Positions 15,868 through 24,177 of a DNA stretch of 24,413 nt are shown here, one piece after another; position 1 is the stretch's first letter; each line of letters begins with the position of its first letter. A model generated the notes under the pieces. It saw only the letters and a list, made by a program, of their open reading frames with translations. It searched no databases and had not been told where the DNA came from. The position numbers and the translations under genes are program-made. This stretch comes from Fretibacter sp964410285 (GTDB lineage Bacteria; Pseudomonadota; Alphaproteobacteria; Caulobacterales; Maricaulaceae), in NCBI GenBank assembly GCA_964410285.1, contig CAYPFR010000014.1, forward strand, positions 1 to 24,413. The letters run 5' to 3'.

Positions 15868-16995
15868 ATGACAGATAGTGCTACCAATGCTTCGCGTTTT
15901 AAACCGGTGCCGACCGCGCCGGATGAAAGCCTTGTGGCGGCCCATGATAATTCTTCGCCGCTTTTATCCTTCATTCAGGAAGAGCCGCCTGAAACCGGTA
16001 GCGTCACCGAAGTCGCAGATGGAGTCTACTGGCTTCGCTTTGGCTTGCCCATGAAAGGGCTGAACCATATCAACCTTTGGGCCCTGCGCGATGGGGATGA
16101 ATGGGTCATTGTTGATACCGGGATTGGAAACCGCGAAAGCAAAGATATCTGGCTTGGCCATTTTGAAAATCTTATGGGCGGGCGGCCCGTAAACCGCGTA
16201 ATTGTCACCCATTTGCATCCTGATCACTCAGGCCTTGCCGGATGGATTTCGCGCAAATTTGGCGCACCGCTTGTGATGACGCGCGGGGAGTATTTCCTTT
16301 GCCGCCTTATGGCCGCCGATACAGGCAGTGTTGCACCGCGCGAAGGCTTGCACTTTTATCGAAAAGCAGGATTTACATCAGAGCAAATCGAACTTTACAA
16401 GGCCCGCTTTGGCGGCTTCGGTAAGGCCATCACCCCGCTCCCTCATTGTTATGACCGCATCCAAGATGGCGACACAGGCATCATAAACGGCCGGGAATGG
16501 CGCGTCATTATCGGCTCTGGCCATTCCCCCGAACATGCCGTGCTTTGGTGTCCAGAGCTTAAACTCTGCCTCTCCGGCGATCAGATCTTACCCAATATCA
16601 GCTCAAATGTCTCGGTTTGGCCAACGGAACCCGAGAGCAATCCGCTGCAAAATTGGATAGATAGTTGCAAAAAACTCAAAGCCGCCTTGCCCGAAGACAC
16701 GCTTGTATGTCCTGCACACGGTATTCCCTTTCGCGGTGCCCATCGCCGGCTCGATAAGCTGGTGGAGCATCACGAAAAGGCGCTGGACCGCCTTTATGAA
16801 CATTGCAAAACGGCACGTCTCGCAACGCAGGTTTATCCTGTTCTCTTTCGGCGTTCCATCAATGACGGTAACCGTATTATGGCGGTGGGCGAGAGCATCG
16901 CTCATCTCAATTGCCTCAAAGAACGCGGACTTGTCAGCCGCCGCCTCAATGACGCGGGGCAGTTCACCTATAAATCAAAGCGGCCTGCCGCATGA
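15868..16995 (+). CDS. MBL-fold metallo-hydrolase
   Basis: This 375-residue metallo-beta-lactamase-fold hydrolase is predicted to be cytoplasmic, with no signal peptide. The metal-site motif HLHPDHSG is at residues 115-122, giving His115, His117, Asp119 and His120. Further ligands are likely His219 in GSGHSPEH, Asp238 in LSGDQI and His284 in CPAHG. The C-terminal part (about 295-370) is helical and may be a winged-helix-like tail, as in lactamase-B-like proteins of the LACTB2 type. The substrate cannot be told; thioester, lactone or nucleic acid hydrolysis are all found in the superfamily. The start ATG lies 44 bases after the moxR-like stop. The 3' end overlaps the next start as ATGA, which indicates co-translation with a membrane protein. 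Confidence 0.9.
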   Translation: MTDSATNASRFKPVPTAPDESLVAAHDNSSPLLSFIQEEPPETGSVTEVADGVYWLRFGLPMKGLNHINLWALRDGDEWVIVDTGIGNRESKDIWLGHFENLMGGRPVNRVIVTHLHPDHSGLAGWISRKFGAPLVMTRGEYFLCRLMAADTGSVAPREGLHFYRKAGFTSEQIELYKARFGGFGKAITPLPHCYDRIQDGDTGIINGREWRVIIGSGHSPEHAVLWCPELKLCLSGDQILPNISSNVSVWPTEPESNPLQNWIDSCKKLKAALPEDTLVCPAHGIPFRGAHRRLDKLVEHHEKALDRLYEHCKTARLATQVYPVLFRRSINDGNRIMAVGESIAHLNCLKERGLVSRRLNDAGQFTYKSKRPAA

Positions 16996-17681
16996 CGTCG
17001 GCGACTCTAACCCAATCACCACAAGAGCGCCGTCTTTGGAAACGATGTTTTTGGGCGGGTATTGTGACGCTGATTTTGGGCGCGGTCGTGCTATCTATCT
17101 TCCCAAGCCAGGGCGGGGACTTCCTGCCCGGCTACGGCACCCCCGTCATTGCGTTTGAATTTTCGAGCAGCCCCGCCGAAGCAAAAGCTGCGGTCGGCAA
17201 CTCCGTAGAGGCTATGCGCAGCGGCACCTATAGCGATTTCTTTTTTATCATCGCATTCGGTCTATTTTTGATCAGTTTCTTTCACGCAGCCAAACTGCAA
17301 ACTGGCCAAAAATTATTTAAATTCATGGCGGCCGCCGCTCTTATCGCGGCCCTTTCCGACGTTGGAGAAGATATATTGGCGCTGCAAATACTAAGCGACC
17401 TTGACGCGGCACGCGGCGTTGATTGGATGCATTATTTCGCCAAAGCCAAATTCATGGCGCTTGGCATTACCGGTGTAGGGGCGGCGATTTTCCTCTTAAG
17501 CCAGCCGCGCATACTTCGAAAGGTTGAAGGCGCGTTCGCCGCCCTCGGCGCGGGACTTACCCTATTTGCCCTGACCCGCCCGGAACAAATGGGCGATATG
17601 CTTGGACTCGGCGTGACAATTTCATGGATCGCTATGCTGGCTTACGCGGCAACACAAGCCTTTAAGAAAGTTCAAGCCTAA
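16992..17681 (+). CDS. Multi-spanning membrane protein, function unknown
   Basis: This 229-residue protein is not assigned to a family. It has about six hydrophobic segments, near residues 20-38, 82-100, 109-125, 151-170, 178-195 and 203-222. A longer soluble loop (40-80) lies between the first two and is probably periplasmic, since a positively charged N-terminus (ERRLWKR) precedes span 1. The start overlaps the MBL-gene stop by four bases (ATGA), so the two proteins are probably made together. It ends only two bases from the oppositely directed ilvA stop, and no terminator is visible between them. Confidence 0.78.
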   Translation: MTSATLTQSPQERRLWKRCFWAGIVTLILGAVVLSIFPSQGGDFLPGYGTPVIAFEFSSSPAEAKAAVGNSVEAMRSGTYSDFFFIIAFGLFLISFFHAAKLQTGQKLFKFMAAAALIAALSDVGEDILALQILSDLDAARGVDWMHYFAKAKFMALGITGVGAAIFLLSQPRILRKVEGAFAALGAGLTLFALTRPEQMGDMLGLGVTISWIAMLAYAATQAFKKVQA

Positions 17682-17683
17682 AG

Positions 17684-19207
17684 CTATGCTTTAAGGAAAT
17701 CCAGATAGGCAGGGTTTTCCGTCTCTCTTACCATCGGATACCCAGTTTCCGACAAACTTTCTTCCAGTGCATCTATATCGCCATTGGGGACATGAAACCC
17801 GCAGAGCACATGACCCGCACTACTGCCGTGATTGCGGTAATGAAAGAGCGAAATATTCCAGCGCGCATCCAAATTTACAAGGAAATCACGAAGCGCGCCG
17901 GGCCGTTCGGGAAACTCGAATTGGTAAATCACTTCGGCAACATCAGTGCCCCCGCGCCCGCCGACCATATGGCGAAGGTGACGCTTGGCAAGGCGGTTGG
18001 CCGACATATCAATGACGCTAATACCCGCGCGCGCCATATCGCTTGTGATCTTTTCGCGCTCATCCGCTGATTTGGTTTTCACCCCAACAAGAACATGTGC
18101 GGTCTCGCTTTTGGAAAATCGGTAATTAAACTCAGTGACCGCGCGCGCGCCCAGCGCCTCGCAAAAGTTTAAAAACGCGCCGGGCCGCTCGGGTATAGAG
18201 GCAGAGAAGAGCATTTCCTCCCCCGCGCCCAATTCGGCGCGCTCGACCATATGGCCAATACGGTCAAAATTCACATTTGCCCCCGATATGGTGACGACAA
18301 TGTCGCCCTCTGGCGCTGTGCCGTCTTTGACCGCTTTGATTACGCCGGCCAGCGCGAGCGCGCCCGCAGGCTCTACGACCGTGCGCGTGGCTTCGAATAT
18401 ATCTTTGACCGCCGCACATATCTCATCATTACTGACCAGCAAATTTTCATCCACAACGCGGCGCGCTATATCAAATGTATGTGTGCCGATTAGTTTTACC
18501 GCGACACCGTCGGCAAACGCATCGACAGATTTTAGCGGCGTCGGCTTTCCAGCATCCATAGAGACCGCCAACGTCGGTGCGCCCTCAGGCTCCACGGCGA
18601 CAATTTTTGTCTCTGGCGAGAGTGCCTTGACCCAAGCGCCAATACCGGACACCAGTCCCCCGCCGCCCGTACACACATAAATCGCGGCGGGCGGTCTGGG
18701 CATTTGTTCGAGTATTTCTTTGCCAGTTGTGCCTTGGCCGGCAATCACTTCAAGCTCGTCAAAGGGATGAATAAAGACCGCGCCGCTGTCTTTGGAATAG
18801 GCAATCGCCGCCGCGCAGGCTTCGTCATAGCTCTCGCCCATCAGGCGCGGCTCAGCCCCGCGCGCAGCCACGGCTTCGACCTTAATAGCTGGGGTTGTGA
18901 CGGGCATAAAAATTACGGCCTTGGTTTTGTAATAGCCGGCAGCGAGAGCCATGCCTTGCGCATGGTTTCCAGCGCTGGCCGCGCATACACCGCGCGCGCG
19001 CTCCGCGTCCGATAGCCCGGCAATCCGATTGGCCGCCCCGCGAATTTTAAAACTAAAGACCTCTTGCTGATCTTCGCGTTTCAGCCAGATGTTACGGCCA
19101 AGCTCGTGGGAAAGCTTGGGCGCAAGTTCGCATGGCGTGCGCTTGGCGAGCGCATAAACATCCGCCGCTTCAATGAGCGCTTTGAGATGATTAAGATTAA
19201 CTGTCAT
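17684..19207 (-). CDS. ilvA: Threonine ammonia-lyase (threonine deaminase), biosynthetic type
   Basis: IlvA converts threonine to 2-oxobutyrate and ammonia, the first committed step to isoleucine, in the cytoplasm. The start is ATG 19207 (MTVNLNHLKAL), giving 507 residues; the frame extends upstream to 19348 but those 47 codons antisense-read the leuB end and look non-coding. The PLP lysine is Lys54 in FSFKIRGAAN, and the phosphate-binding glycine loop is GGGGLVSG at 181-188. Two ACT-like regulatory domains (about 333-405 and 427-500, each with an ERPGA turn) mark the long, isoleucine-inhibited biosynthetic form rather than the short catabolic one. The start lies inside the leuB 3' end with an 11-base overlap. 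Confidence 0.95.
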   Translation of the reverse strand: MTVNLNHLKALIEAADVYALAKRTPCELAPKLSHELGRNIWLKREDQQEVFSFKIRGAANRIAGLSDAERARGVCAASAGNHAQGMALAAGYYKTKAVIFMPVTTPAIKVEAVAARGAEPRLMGESYDEACAAAIAYSKDSGAVFIHPFDELEVIAGQGTTGKEILEQMPRPPAAIYVCTGGGGLVSGIGAWVKALSPETKIVAVEPEGAPTLAVSMDAGKPTPLKSVDAFADGVAVKLIGTHTFDIARRVVDENLLVSNDEICAAVKDIFEATRTVVEPAGALALAGVIKAVKDGTAPEGDIVVTISGANVNFDRIGHMVERAELGAGEEMLFSASIPERPGAFLNFCEALGARAVTEFNYRFSKSETAHVLVGVKTKSADEREKITSDMARAGISVIDMSANRLAKRHLRHMVGGRGGTDVAEVIYQFEFPERPGALRDFLVNLDARWNISLFHYRNHGSSAGHVLCGFHVPNGDIDALEESLSETGYPMVRETENPAYLDFLKA

Positions 19208-20261
19208 GAGCGGCTTCGATATGGCGCGCAAGCCAGTTTCCGACTTCAAATGTGGTGAGTCTCCCGCCCAAATCGCCCGTAATATGCCCGCCCCGCAGCG
19301 CCGCATCCACGGCCTGCTCAATCGCGGCGGCCTCGGCCTCAAGCCCAAAGGACAGACGAAGCATCCACGCAGCTGACAATATCATGGCCAGCGGGTTAGC
19401 CTTGCCCTGCCCCGCTATATCGGGCGCGCTGCCGTGAATAGGTTCATACATGCCTATTTTGCCATCCGAGAGCGAAGCCGAGGGAATCACCCCCATGGAT
19501 CCGCACAGAACGCTAGCTTCGTCCGTTAAAATATCGCCGAACATATTTTCCGTCAGCACAACGTCAAAGTCCTGCCCGCGCGTGAGCATATGCATAGTCA
19601 TAGCATCAACAAGCAAATGCTCCAGCTCGACCTCGGGGTAGTTTTCGGCGGTCTTTATAACTGTCTCGCGCCACAGGCGGGAGGTCTCCAGCACATTTGA
19701 TTTATCAACCGACGTTACTTTTTTGCGGCGCGTCATGGCCAAATCAAAAGCCTTGATCGCAATCCGCTCGACCTCGGCTACGCTATAGCGGCAGACATCA
19801 AATGCACCGCCAACGTCCCGGCCTTTATCGCCAAAATAAATACCGCCGGTTAGCTCCCGCATAACAACAAAATCAACACCCTCTAGGCGCTCGCGTTTTA
19901 AAGGCGCGTGATCGATCAGGGCCGGATGCGGCGCGCAGGGCCGGATATTGGCATATAGCTTTAGGTTTTTACGCAGCGGCAAAAGCGAGCCCAGCTCTGG
20001 ACGCTCAGCCCCCTTGAGATGATCCCATTTCGGACCGCCCACCGCGCCAAGCAAGATCGCGCCTGTTTTCTCGCAGGAGGCAAAAGTTTCCTCTGGCAAA
20101 GGCGCGCCAAGCTCGTCAATTGCTGCCCCGCCGATCAGGTGAAATTCCGGCTCTAAGGTGTGGCCAAAAACGTGCGCCGCCGCATTTAGCACAGCCATAG
20201 CTGCCTCTCCGACTTCGGGGCCAATGCCGTCACCCGGCAGATATGTGAAATTAAGGTTCAT
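19197..20261 (-). CDS. leuB: 3-isopropylmalate dehydrogenase
   Basis: LeuB oxidises 3-isopropylmalate with NAD+ to the 2-oxoisocaproate precursor, the third leucine-specific step. The product is 354 residues from ATG 20261 (MNLNFTYLPGDGIGPEVG). The frame is open further upstream to 20432, but that part runs into leuD and has no homology. LLGAVGGPKWD, the arginine-rich substrate region RPEL...LRKNLKLYANIRP, and the metal-binding NMFGDILTDEAS are intact. Its ATG shares one base with the TAA of the preceding 34-residue ORF (TAATG) and no good Shine-Dalgarno lies upstream, so its translation likely depends on coupling. The 3' end overlaps ilvA by 11 bases. Confidence 0.97.
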   Translation of the reverse strand: MNLNFTYLPGDGIGPEVGEAAMAVLNAAAHVFGHTLEPEFHLIGGAAIDELGAPLPEETFASCEKTGAILLGAVGGPKWDHLKGAERPELGSLLPLRKNLKLYANIRPCAPHPALIDHAPLKRERLEGVDFVVMRELTGGIYFGDKGRDVGGAFDVCRYSVAEVERIAIKAFDLAMTRRKKVTSVDKSNVLETSRLWRETVIKTAENYPEVELEHLLVDAMTMHMLTRGQDFDVVLTENMFGDILTDEASVLCGSMGVIPSASLSDGKIGMYEPIHGSAPDIAGQGKANPLAMILSAAWMLRLSFGLEAEAAAIEQAVDAALRGGHITGDLGGRLTTFEVGNWLARHIEAAHDS

Positions 20262-20365
20262 TATTTTCGTTTTCTGAATAAAAGATAACCCATCACAAGA
20301 CCAAAAACGCCAACGATAAGCATTGGTAATAATGTTAGGGACAAGTGAATTAAGCTTTCCATCAT
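20261..20365 (-). CDS. 34-residue single-span membrane microprotein between leuD and leuB
   Basis: This is a 35-codon ORF. Its first ATG overlaps the leuD stop as ATGA (20365-20362), and its TAA overlaps the leuB start as TAATG (20263-20259). The product begins MMESLIH, has one hydrophobic span at about residues 8-30 containing MLIVGVFGLVMGYLL, and ends in the basic tail FRKRK. This predicts N-out/C-in insertion or a cytoplasmic positive end. Base composition is about 33% G+C (35 of 105 by count), much lower than the flanking enzymes. I recognise no family. Exact coupling at both ends and membrane-like composition argue that it is translated. Its role could be regulatory coupling of leuB translation rather than a protein function. 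Confidence 0.68.
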   Translation of the reverse strand: MMESLIHLSLTLLPMLIVGVFGLVMGYLLFRKRK

Positions 20366-20943
20366 CCGTGCGTCTCTTCAAATTCCGAGATCGCCTCATC
20401 CTGCGCCGCGAGATAGCCCATCTCGTCAACACCTTCCATCAGGCAGTGACGCGAGAAGGCATCGATCTCAAAGCTATAAGTGCCGCCATTTTTTGGTAGG
20501 CGCACTTCGCAATTTTCAAGATCAACCGTGACTTCCTCATGCGGATGATCGAGCAGCCAGCGATGGGCGCGCTTATCGATCACAATCGGCAGTAATCCGT
20601 TCTTAAGTGAATTCCCTCGAAAAATATCCGCAATCTCAGAGCTAATGACCACGCGAAAACCGTAATCCGTCAGTCCCCAAGGCGCATGTTCACGCGAACT
20701 GCCGCAGCCAAAATTGTGCCCAGCCACAAGAATTTCGCAGGCTTTACCGGCCTCACTATTTAGCGCGTGATCGGTTAGCTTGCCTTCCGGCCCATAGCGA
20801 AGATTGGCAAAGACATGTTTGCCCAATCCGGCCTTGGTTGTCATAGACAAAAATTTAGCGGGCATGATCTGGTCTGTGTCAATATTCGCGGCGCTTAAAA
20901 CCAGCGTGCGCGAGGTGACGGATTTCAAAGGCGCAAAACTCAT
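20362..20943 (-). CDS. leuD: 3-isopropylmalate dehydratase small subunit
   Basis: LeuD is the swivel-domain small subunit that, with LeuC, isomerises 2-isopropylmalate to 3-isopropylmalate. The product is 193 residues against about 200 in other bacteria. The N-terminal VLSAANIDTDQIMPAKF and the substrate-loop motif GHNFGCGSSREHAPWGL are intact. Its ATG at 20943 overlaps the leuC stop by four bases (ATGA), giving coupled 1:1 synthesis of the two subunits. Its own stop overlaps the start of the 34-residue membrane ORF in the same ATGA fashion. Confidence 0.97.
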   Translation of the reverse strand: MSFAPLKSVTSRTLVLSAANIDTDQIMPAKFLSMTTKAGLGKHVFANLRYGPEGKLTDHALNSEAGKACEILVAGHNFGCGSSREHAPWGLTDYGFRVVISSEIADIFRGNSLKNGLLPIVIDKRAHRWLLDHPHEEVTVDLENCEVRLPKNGGTYSFEIDAFSRHCLMEGVDEMGYLAAQDEAISEFEETHG

Positions 20944-22334
20944 GCCGCTGTCTCCAATTGGCGCGGGTCGGTAATCACGCCCGTAATCGCTGTTGCCGCT
21001 GCCGTTTCCGGCGAGGCTAAAACCGTACGCACGCCTGGCCCTTGGCGGCCCATAAAATTACGGTTAGACGTCGAAACCACGAGGTCCCCCGGCGCGCCAA
21101 TATCGCCGTTCATCCCAAGGCACATAGAGCAGCCCGCCTCCCGCCACTGCGCGCCAGCAGCTATGAAAATTTGGTCCAGCCCCTCATCTTCGGCGCGCGC
21201 CTTGATGTAAACAGAGCCGGGCACTACAATCGCGGTTAGACCATCGGCAATCTTTTTTCCTTTTAGAATTTGTGCCGCGGCGCGCAAATCCTCAAGGCGG
21301 GAATTTGTGCAAGATCCGATAAAGACTTTATCAACCGGCGTGCCTGCGATTTTTTCACCCGCAGAGAGCTGCATATAGTCCAGCGCCGTTTCGTCCGCCG
21401 GCGTTGCCGCGCGCGGGATAATGTCGTCAATCGCAATTCCCATGCCCGGATGCGTGCCATACGTCACCATAGGCTTTATGTCTTCGGCCCTAATGTGCAC
21501 CTCTTTGTCAAAGACCGCGCCGCTATCAGTGCGAAGGGACCACCAATCTGCGCAGGCCGCTTCATAATCATCAGGGGCGAATTTCCGTCCGCTTATGTAC
21601 TCAAATGTCGTCTGGTCGGGCGCAATCATCCCGCAGCGCGCGCCGGCCTCAATGGACATATTACAAACGGTCATACGCCCGTCCATACTCATCTCTTCAA
21701 AGACATTTCCGCGGTATTCAAGCGCGTAGCCCGTGCCGCCGCCCACGCCAATCTGCGCGATAATATGCAAGATCACATCTTTAGGCGTGACCCCATCGGC
21801 AAGCTGCCCATTGACGTTAATCGCCATGGTCTTGGGCTTTCGCATGAGGATAGATTGGTTAGCCAAAACATGACCGACTTGTGTGGTCCCAATACCGAAC
21901 GCAATCGCGCCAAAGGCCCCGTGCGTGCTGGTATGACTATCCCCGCACACAATGGTCATACCCGGCTGAGTCGCGCCCAGTTCTGGGCCCATCACATGGA
22001 CAATACCACGATTATCCGACTCCCAGCCATGGGTTTCAATGCCGTGCGCTTTGGTATTCGCTAGCAAGGTTTCGACCTGCTTTTCCGCTTGCGGAGTCAC
22101 GTAAGGGCGAGAGCCGTCGGCATTCACCCGCGTTGGGGTTGAGTGGTCAATTGTCGCCAGCGTACGGTCTGGCCGTCGCACCTTAAGGCCCCGCTCGCGC
22201 AGCACCGTAAAGGCCTGCGGGCTTGTGACCTCATGAATAAGGTGCAGATCAATATAAAGCGTCGCCGGATGACCGGGCGTTTCGGGCACGACGATGTGGC
22301 GGTGCCAGACTTTGTCAAAGAGTGTTTTACTCAT
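20940..22334 (-). CDS. leuC: 3-isopropylmalate dehydratase large subunit
   Basis: LeuC is the aconitase-fold, [4Fe-4S]-containing catalytic subunit of isopropylmalate isomerase. The product is 464 residues, the normal length for the short bacterial form. The three cluster cysteines are Cys342 in IGSCTNSR and Cys402/Cys405 in CSMCLG. GDSHTSTHGAFGAIAFGIG and the N-terminal DKVWHRH are conserved. ATG 22334 is preceded by no clear Shine-Dalgarno and lies eight bases inside the end of the 85-residue membrane ORF, so translational coupling to that ORF is likely. The 3' end overlaps leuD. Confidence 0.97.
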   Translation of the reverse strand: MSKTLFDKVWHRHIVVPETPGHPATLYIDLHLIHEVTSPQAFTVLRERGLKVRRPDRTLATIDHSTPTRVNADGSRPYVTPQAEKQVETLLANTKAHGIETHGWESDNRGIVHVMGPELGATQPGMTIVCGDSHTSTHGAFGAIAFGIGTTQVGHVLANQSILMRKPKTMAINVNGQLADGVTPKDVILHIIAQIGVGGGTGYALEYRGNVFEEMSMDGRMTVCNMSIEAGARCGMIAPDQTTFEYISGRKFAPDDYEAACADWWSLRTDSGAVFDKEVHIRAEDIKPMVTYGTHPGMGIAIDDIIPRAATPADETALDYMQLSAGEKIAGTPVDKVFIGSCTNSRLEDLRAAAQILKGKKIADGLTAIVVPGSVYIKARAEDEGLDQIFIAAGAQWREAGCSMCLGMNGDIGAPGDLVVSTSNRNFMGRQGPGVRTVLASPETAAATAITGVITDPRQLETAA

Positions 22335-22584
22335 AACGTCTATTATTCATAATTAGTCGAAATTTTTGTCGTGTTAGAAAACATCCCAAGAAGGAGGCGA
22401 GAACAAAAATTAATGCCATACCTGCAACCCAAATTGAACGGGTTGATGCAGTGTCATATAGTAATATCAAAGCTCCAAATGATGTAATAACAGTCCCAAA
22501 ACCATACAATACTACCCCGTAAGAGCGAAACAGAAGGACCATTAAACTCCCTGTAGTTTTTGCAATTTTTTTGAACTTTATCAT
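22327..22584 (-). CDS. 85-residue two-span membrane protein between leuA and leuC
   Basis: This small membrane protein is not recognised as any family. A basic amphipathic N-terminus (KFKKIAK) is followed by hydrophobic spans at about residues 22-43 and 51-70 and a basic tail, TRQKFRLIMNNRRYE. Both ends should be cytoplasmic by the positive-inside rule. The start ATG lies one base after the leuA TGA, and the stop overlaps leuC by eight bases, so it sits in the operon as a coupled cistron. It is about 35% G+C (91 of 258 by count) and has codon use unlike the flanking leu genes, with many AAA, ATT and TTA-type codons. That suggests late insertion or relaxed selection. A role in leucine metabolism is unproven. 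Confidence 0.75.
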   Translation of the reverse strand: MIKFKKIAKTTGSLMVLLFRSYGVVLYGFGTVITSFGALILLYDTASTRSIWVAGMALIFVLASFLGCFLTRQKFRLIMNNRRYE

Positions 22585-22585
22585 A

Positions 22586-24139
22586 TCAATGCTGCGCCGC
22601 GATGGATTTTTGGCGCACGGCGCGGCGCTCTATCCGGTTGATCACATCTAAATAGGCTTTCGCCCCCGCGAGCACCGTATCTGTGCTCGCGCCGTGGCCC
22701 TGATAGCTTTCAAATTTGGTGCTCACTCGCACGCTGGCTTCGGCCATAGCATCTTTGCCTTCGGTCACAGATTGCACGGTAAAACTATCCAGATGGAGCG
22801 GATGTCCCGTGATTTCGGAGATCGCAAGAAAAACGGCATTCACCGGCCCTGCCGCTTTTGAGACCGCATCTTTCACCGCGCCATCTTCATGGCTAAGCTT
22901 GACCGTCGCTTGCGGGGCGCGCTTATCATCCGAGCCCGCACTGACATAGAGGCTCTCTATTTTCCACGGCCCCTGCGTGCCGACCGCTTCGCCTAAAATG
23001 AGGGCCTCAAGATCGGCGTCAAAGACTTCTTTTTTGGAATCTGCAAGCGTTTTAAAAGCGACGAAAACGCTCTGAAGCTGATTATCTGACATCTCAAAGC
23101 CGAGCTTTTTCGCCCGCGATTTCAGCGCCGCGCGGCCAGAGTGTTTGCCAAGAACCAAATTGTCTTGAGACACGCCGACATGTTCGGGCTTCATGATTTC
23201 ATAGGTTTCTCGGTTCGCCAAAACTCCGTGCTGATGAATACCGCTCTCATGCGCAAATGCATTTTTGCCGACAATCGCTTTGTTGCGCGGCACGGGATTA
23301 CCTGTCAGCGTGGCAAGCAATTTACTCGCCCCGTAAATACCTTCGGTTTTAATACGCGTATCCACATCAAAGAAATCCGCGCGCGTGCGCAGCGCCATGA
23401 CAACTTCCTCAGTCGCGCAGTTCCCTGCCCGCTCGCCAATACCATTCAGCGCACATTCCACTTGGCGCGCGCCGCCCCGCACAGCCGCGAGTGAATTGGC
23501 CACCGCCAGCCCAAGATCATCATGACAATGGGCGGAAAAAATCACGTCGCCCGCGCCTTCGACCTCGGTTGTCAAAAAGCGGAACAAGTCTTGGATTTCC
23601 TCAGGCGTGGTATAGCCGACCGTATCAGGAATATTGATTGTGCCCGCGCCGGCCCTAATAGCGGCCTCGACAACGCGCTTTAGATAATCGCGCTCTGTGC
23701 GTATAGCGTCCTCGGCGGAAAATTCGACATCATCGGTATACTCACGGCAAAGCTCCACGCATTTAATCGCATGGTTGACAATTTCGTCTTTGCTCATCTT
23801 GAGTTTGAATTCACGGTGCAGCGGACTGGTGGCGATAAAGGTATGAATTCGGCCAGAGCGCGCGGGCTTAATCGCCTCACCCGAAGCCCTGATATCCCCT
23901 TCAACGCAGCGCGCGAGCGAGCATACCGTGCTGTCTTTCACTTCGCGGGCGATGGTTTGAATGGCGTCAAAATCACCGTCGGAAGCAGCAGCAAAGCCCG
24001 CCTCAATTACATCCACATTAAGCGCTTCGAGTGCTTTGGCCATGCGAAGCTTCTGCCCCGAGGTCATGGAAAATCCAGGGGCCTGTTCCCCGTCTCTTAA
24101 GGTGGTATCAAATATTTTTACATGTTTGGTTTTAGTCAT
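22586..24139 (-). CDS. leuA: 2-isopropylmalate synthase
   Basis: LeuA condenses acetyl-CoA with 2-oxoisovalerate to 2-isopropylmalate, the first and leucine-inhibited step of leucine synthesis. The 517-residue length fits the bacterial LeuA of about 515-525. The catalytic start IFDTTLRDGEQAPG is at residues 9-22, and the metal site SAHCHDDLGLA gives His204 and His206. GIGERAGNCATEE and GKNAFAHESGIHQHG follow. The C-terminal regulatory LeuA-dimer domain, from about residue 390, is full length, so leucine feedback is expected. The start is ATG 24139, 38 bases after the ACT-subunit stop, with a weak GAGA ribosome site. The next ORF begins one base after its stop. Confidence 0.97.
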   Translation of the reverse strand: MTKTKHVKIFDTTLRDGEQAPGFSMTSGQKLRMAKALEALNVDVIEAGFAAASDGDFDAIQTIAREVKDSTVCSLARCVEGDIRASGEAIKPARSGRIHTFIATSPLHREFKLKMSKDEIVNHAIKCVELCREYTDDVEFSAEDAIRTERDYLKRVVEAAIRAGAGTINIPDTVGYTTPEEIQDLFRFLTTEVEGAGDVIFSAHCHDDLGLAVANSLAAVRGGARQVECALNGIGERAGNCATEEVVMALRTRADFFDVDTRIKTEGIYGASKLLATLTGNPVPRNKAIVGKNAFAHESGIHQHGVLANRETYEIMKPEHVGVSQDNLVLGKHSGRAALKSRAKKLGFEMSDNQLQSVFVAFKTLADSKKEVFDADLEALILGEAVGTQGPWKIESLYVSAGSDDKRAPQATVKLSHEDGAVKDAVSKAAGPVNAVFLAISEITGHPLHLDSFTVQSVTEGKDAMAEASVRVSTKFESYQGHGASTDTVLAGAKAYLDVINRIERRAVRQKSIAAQH

Positions 24140-24177
24140 TGTAGTTCTCGAAAATCTGGTCTTGTCTTCGATGTACC

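Noticed and set aside
19208..19348. 47-codon upstream extension of ilvA
   Set aside because: It overlaps the leuB end out of frame and lacks homology; the family start MTVNLNHL is at 19207.
20262..20432. 57-codon upstream extension of leuB
   Set aside because: It runs into leuD out of frame. The normal LeuB N-terminus starts at 20261, and the interval is better explained by the 34-residue ORF.
21270..22064. 264-residue rightward open frame inside leuC
   Set aside because: It is antisense to intact leuC, with Arg/His/Ala-rich composition typical of a reverse-strand shadow.
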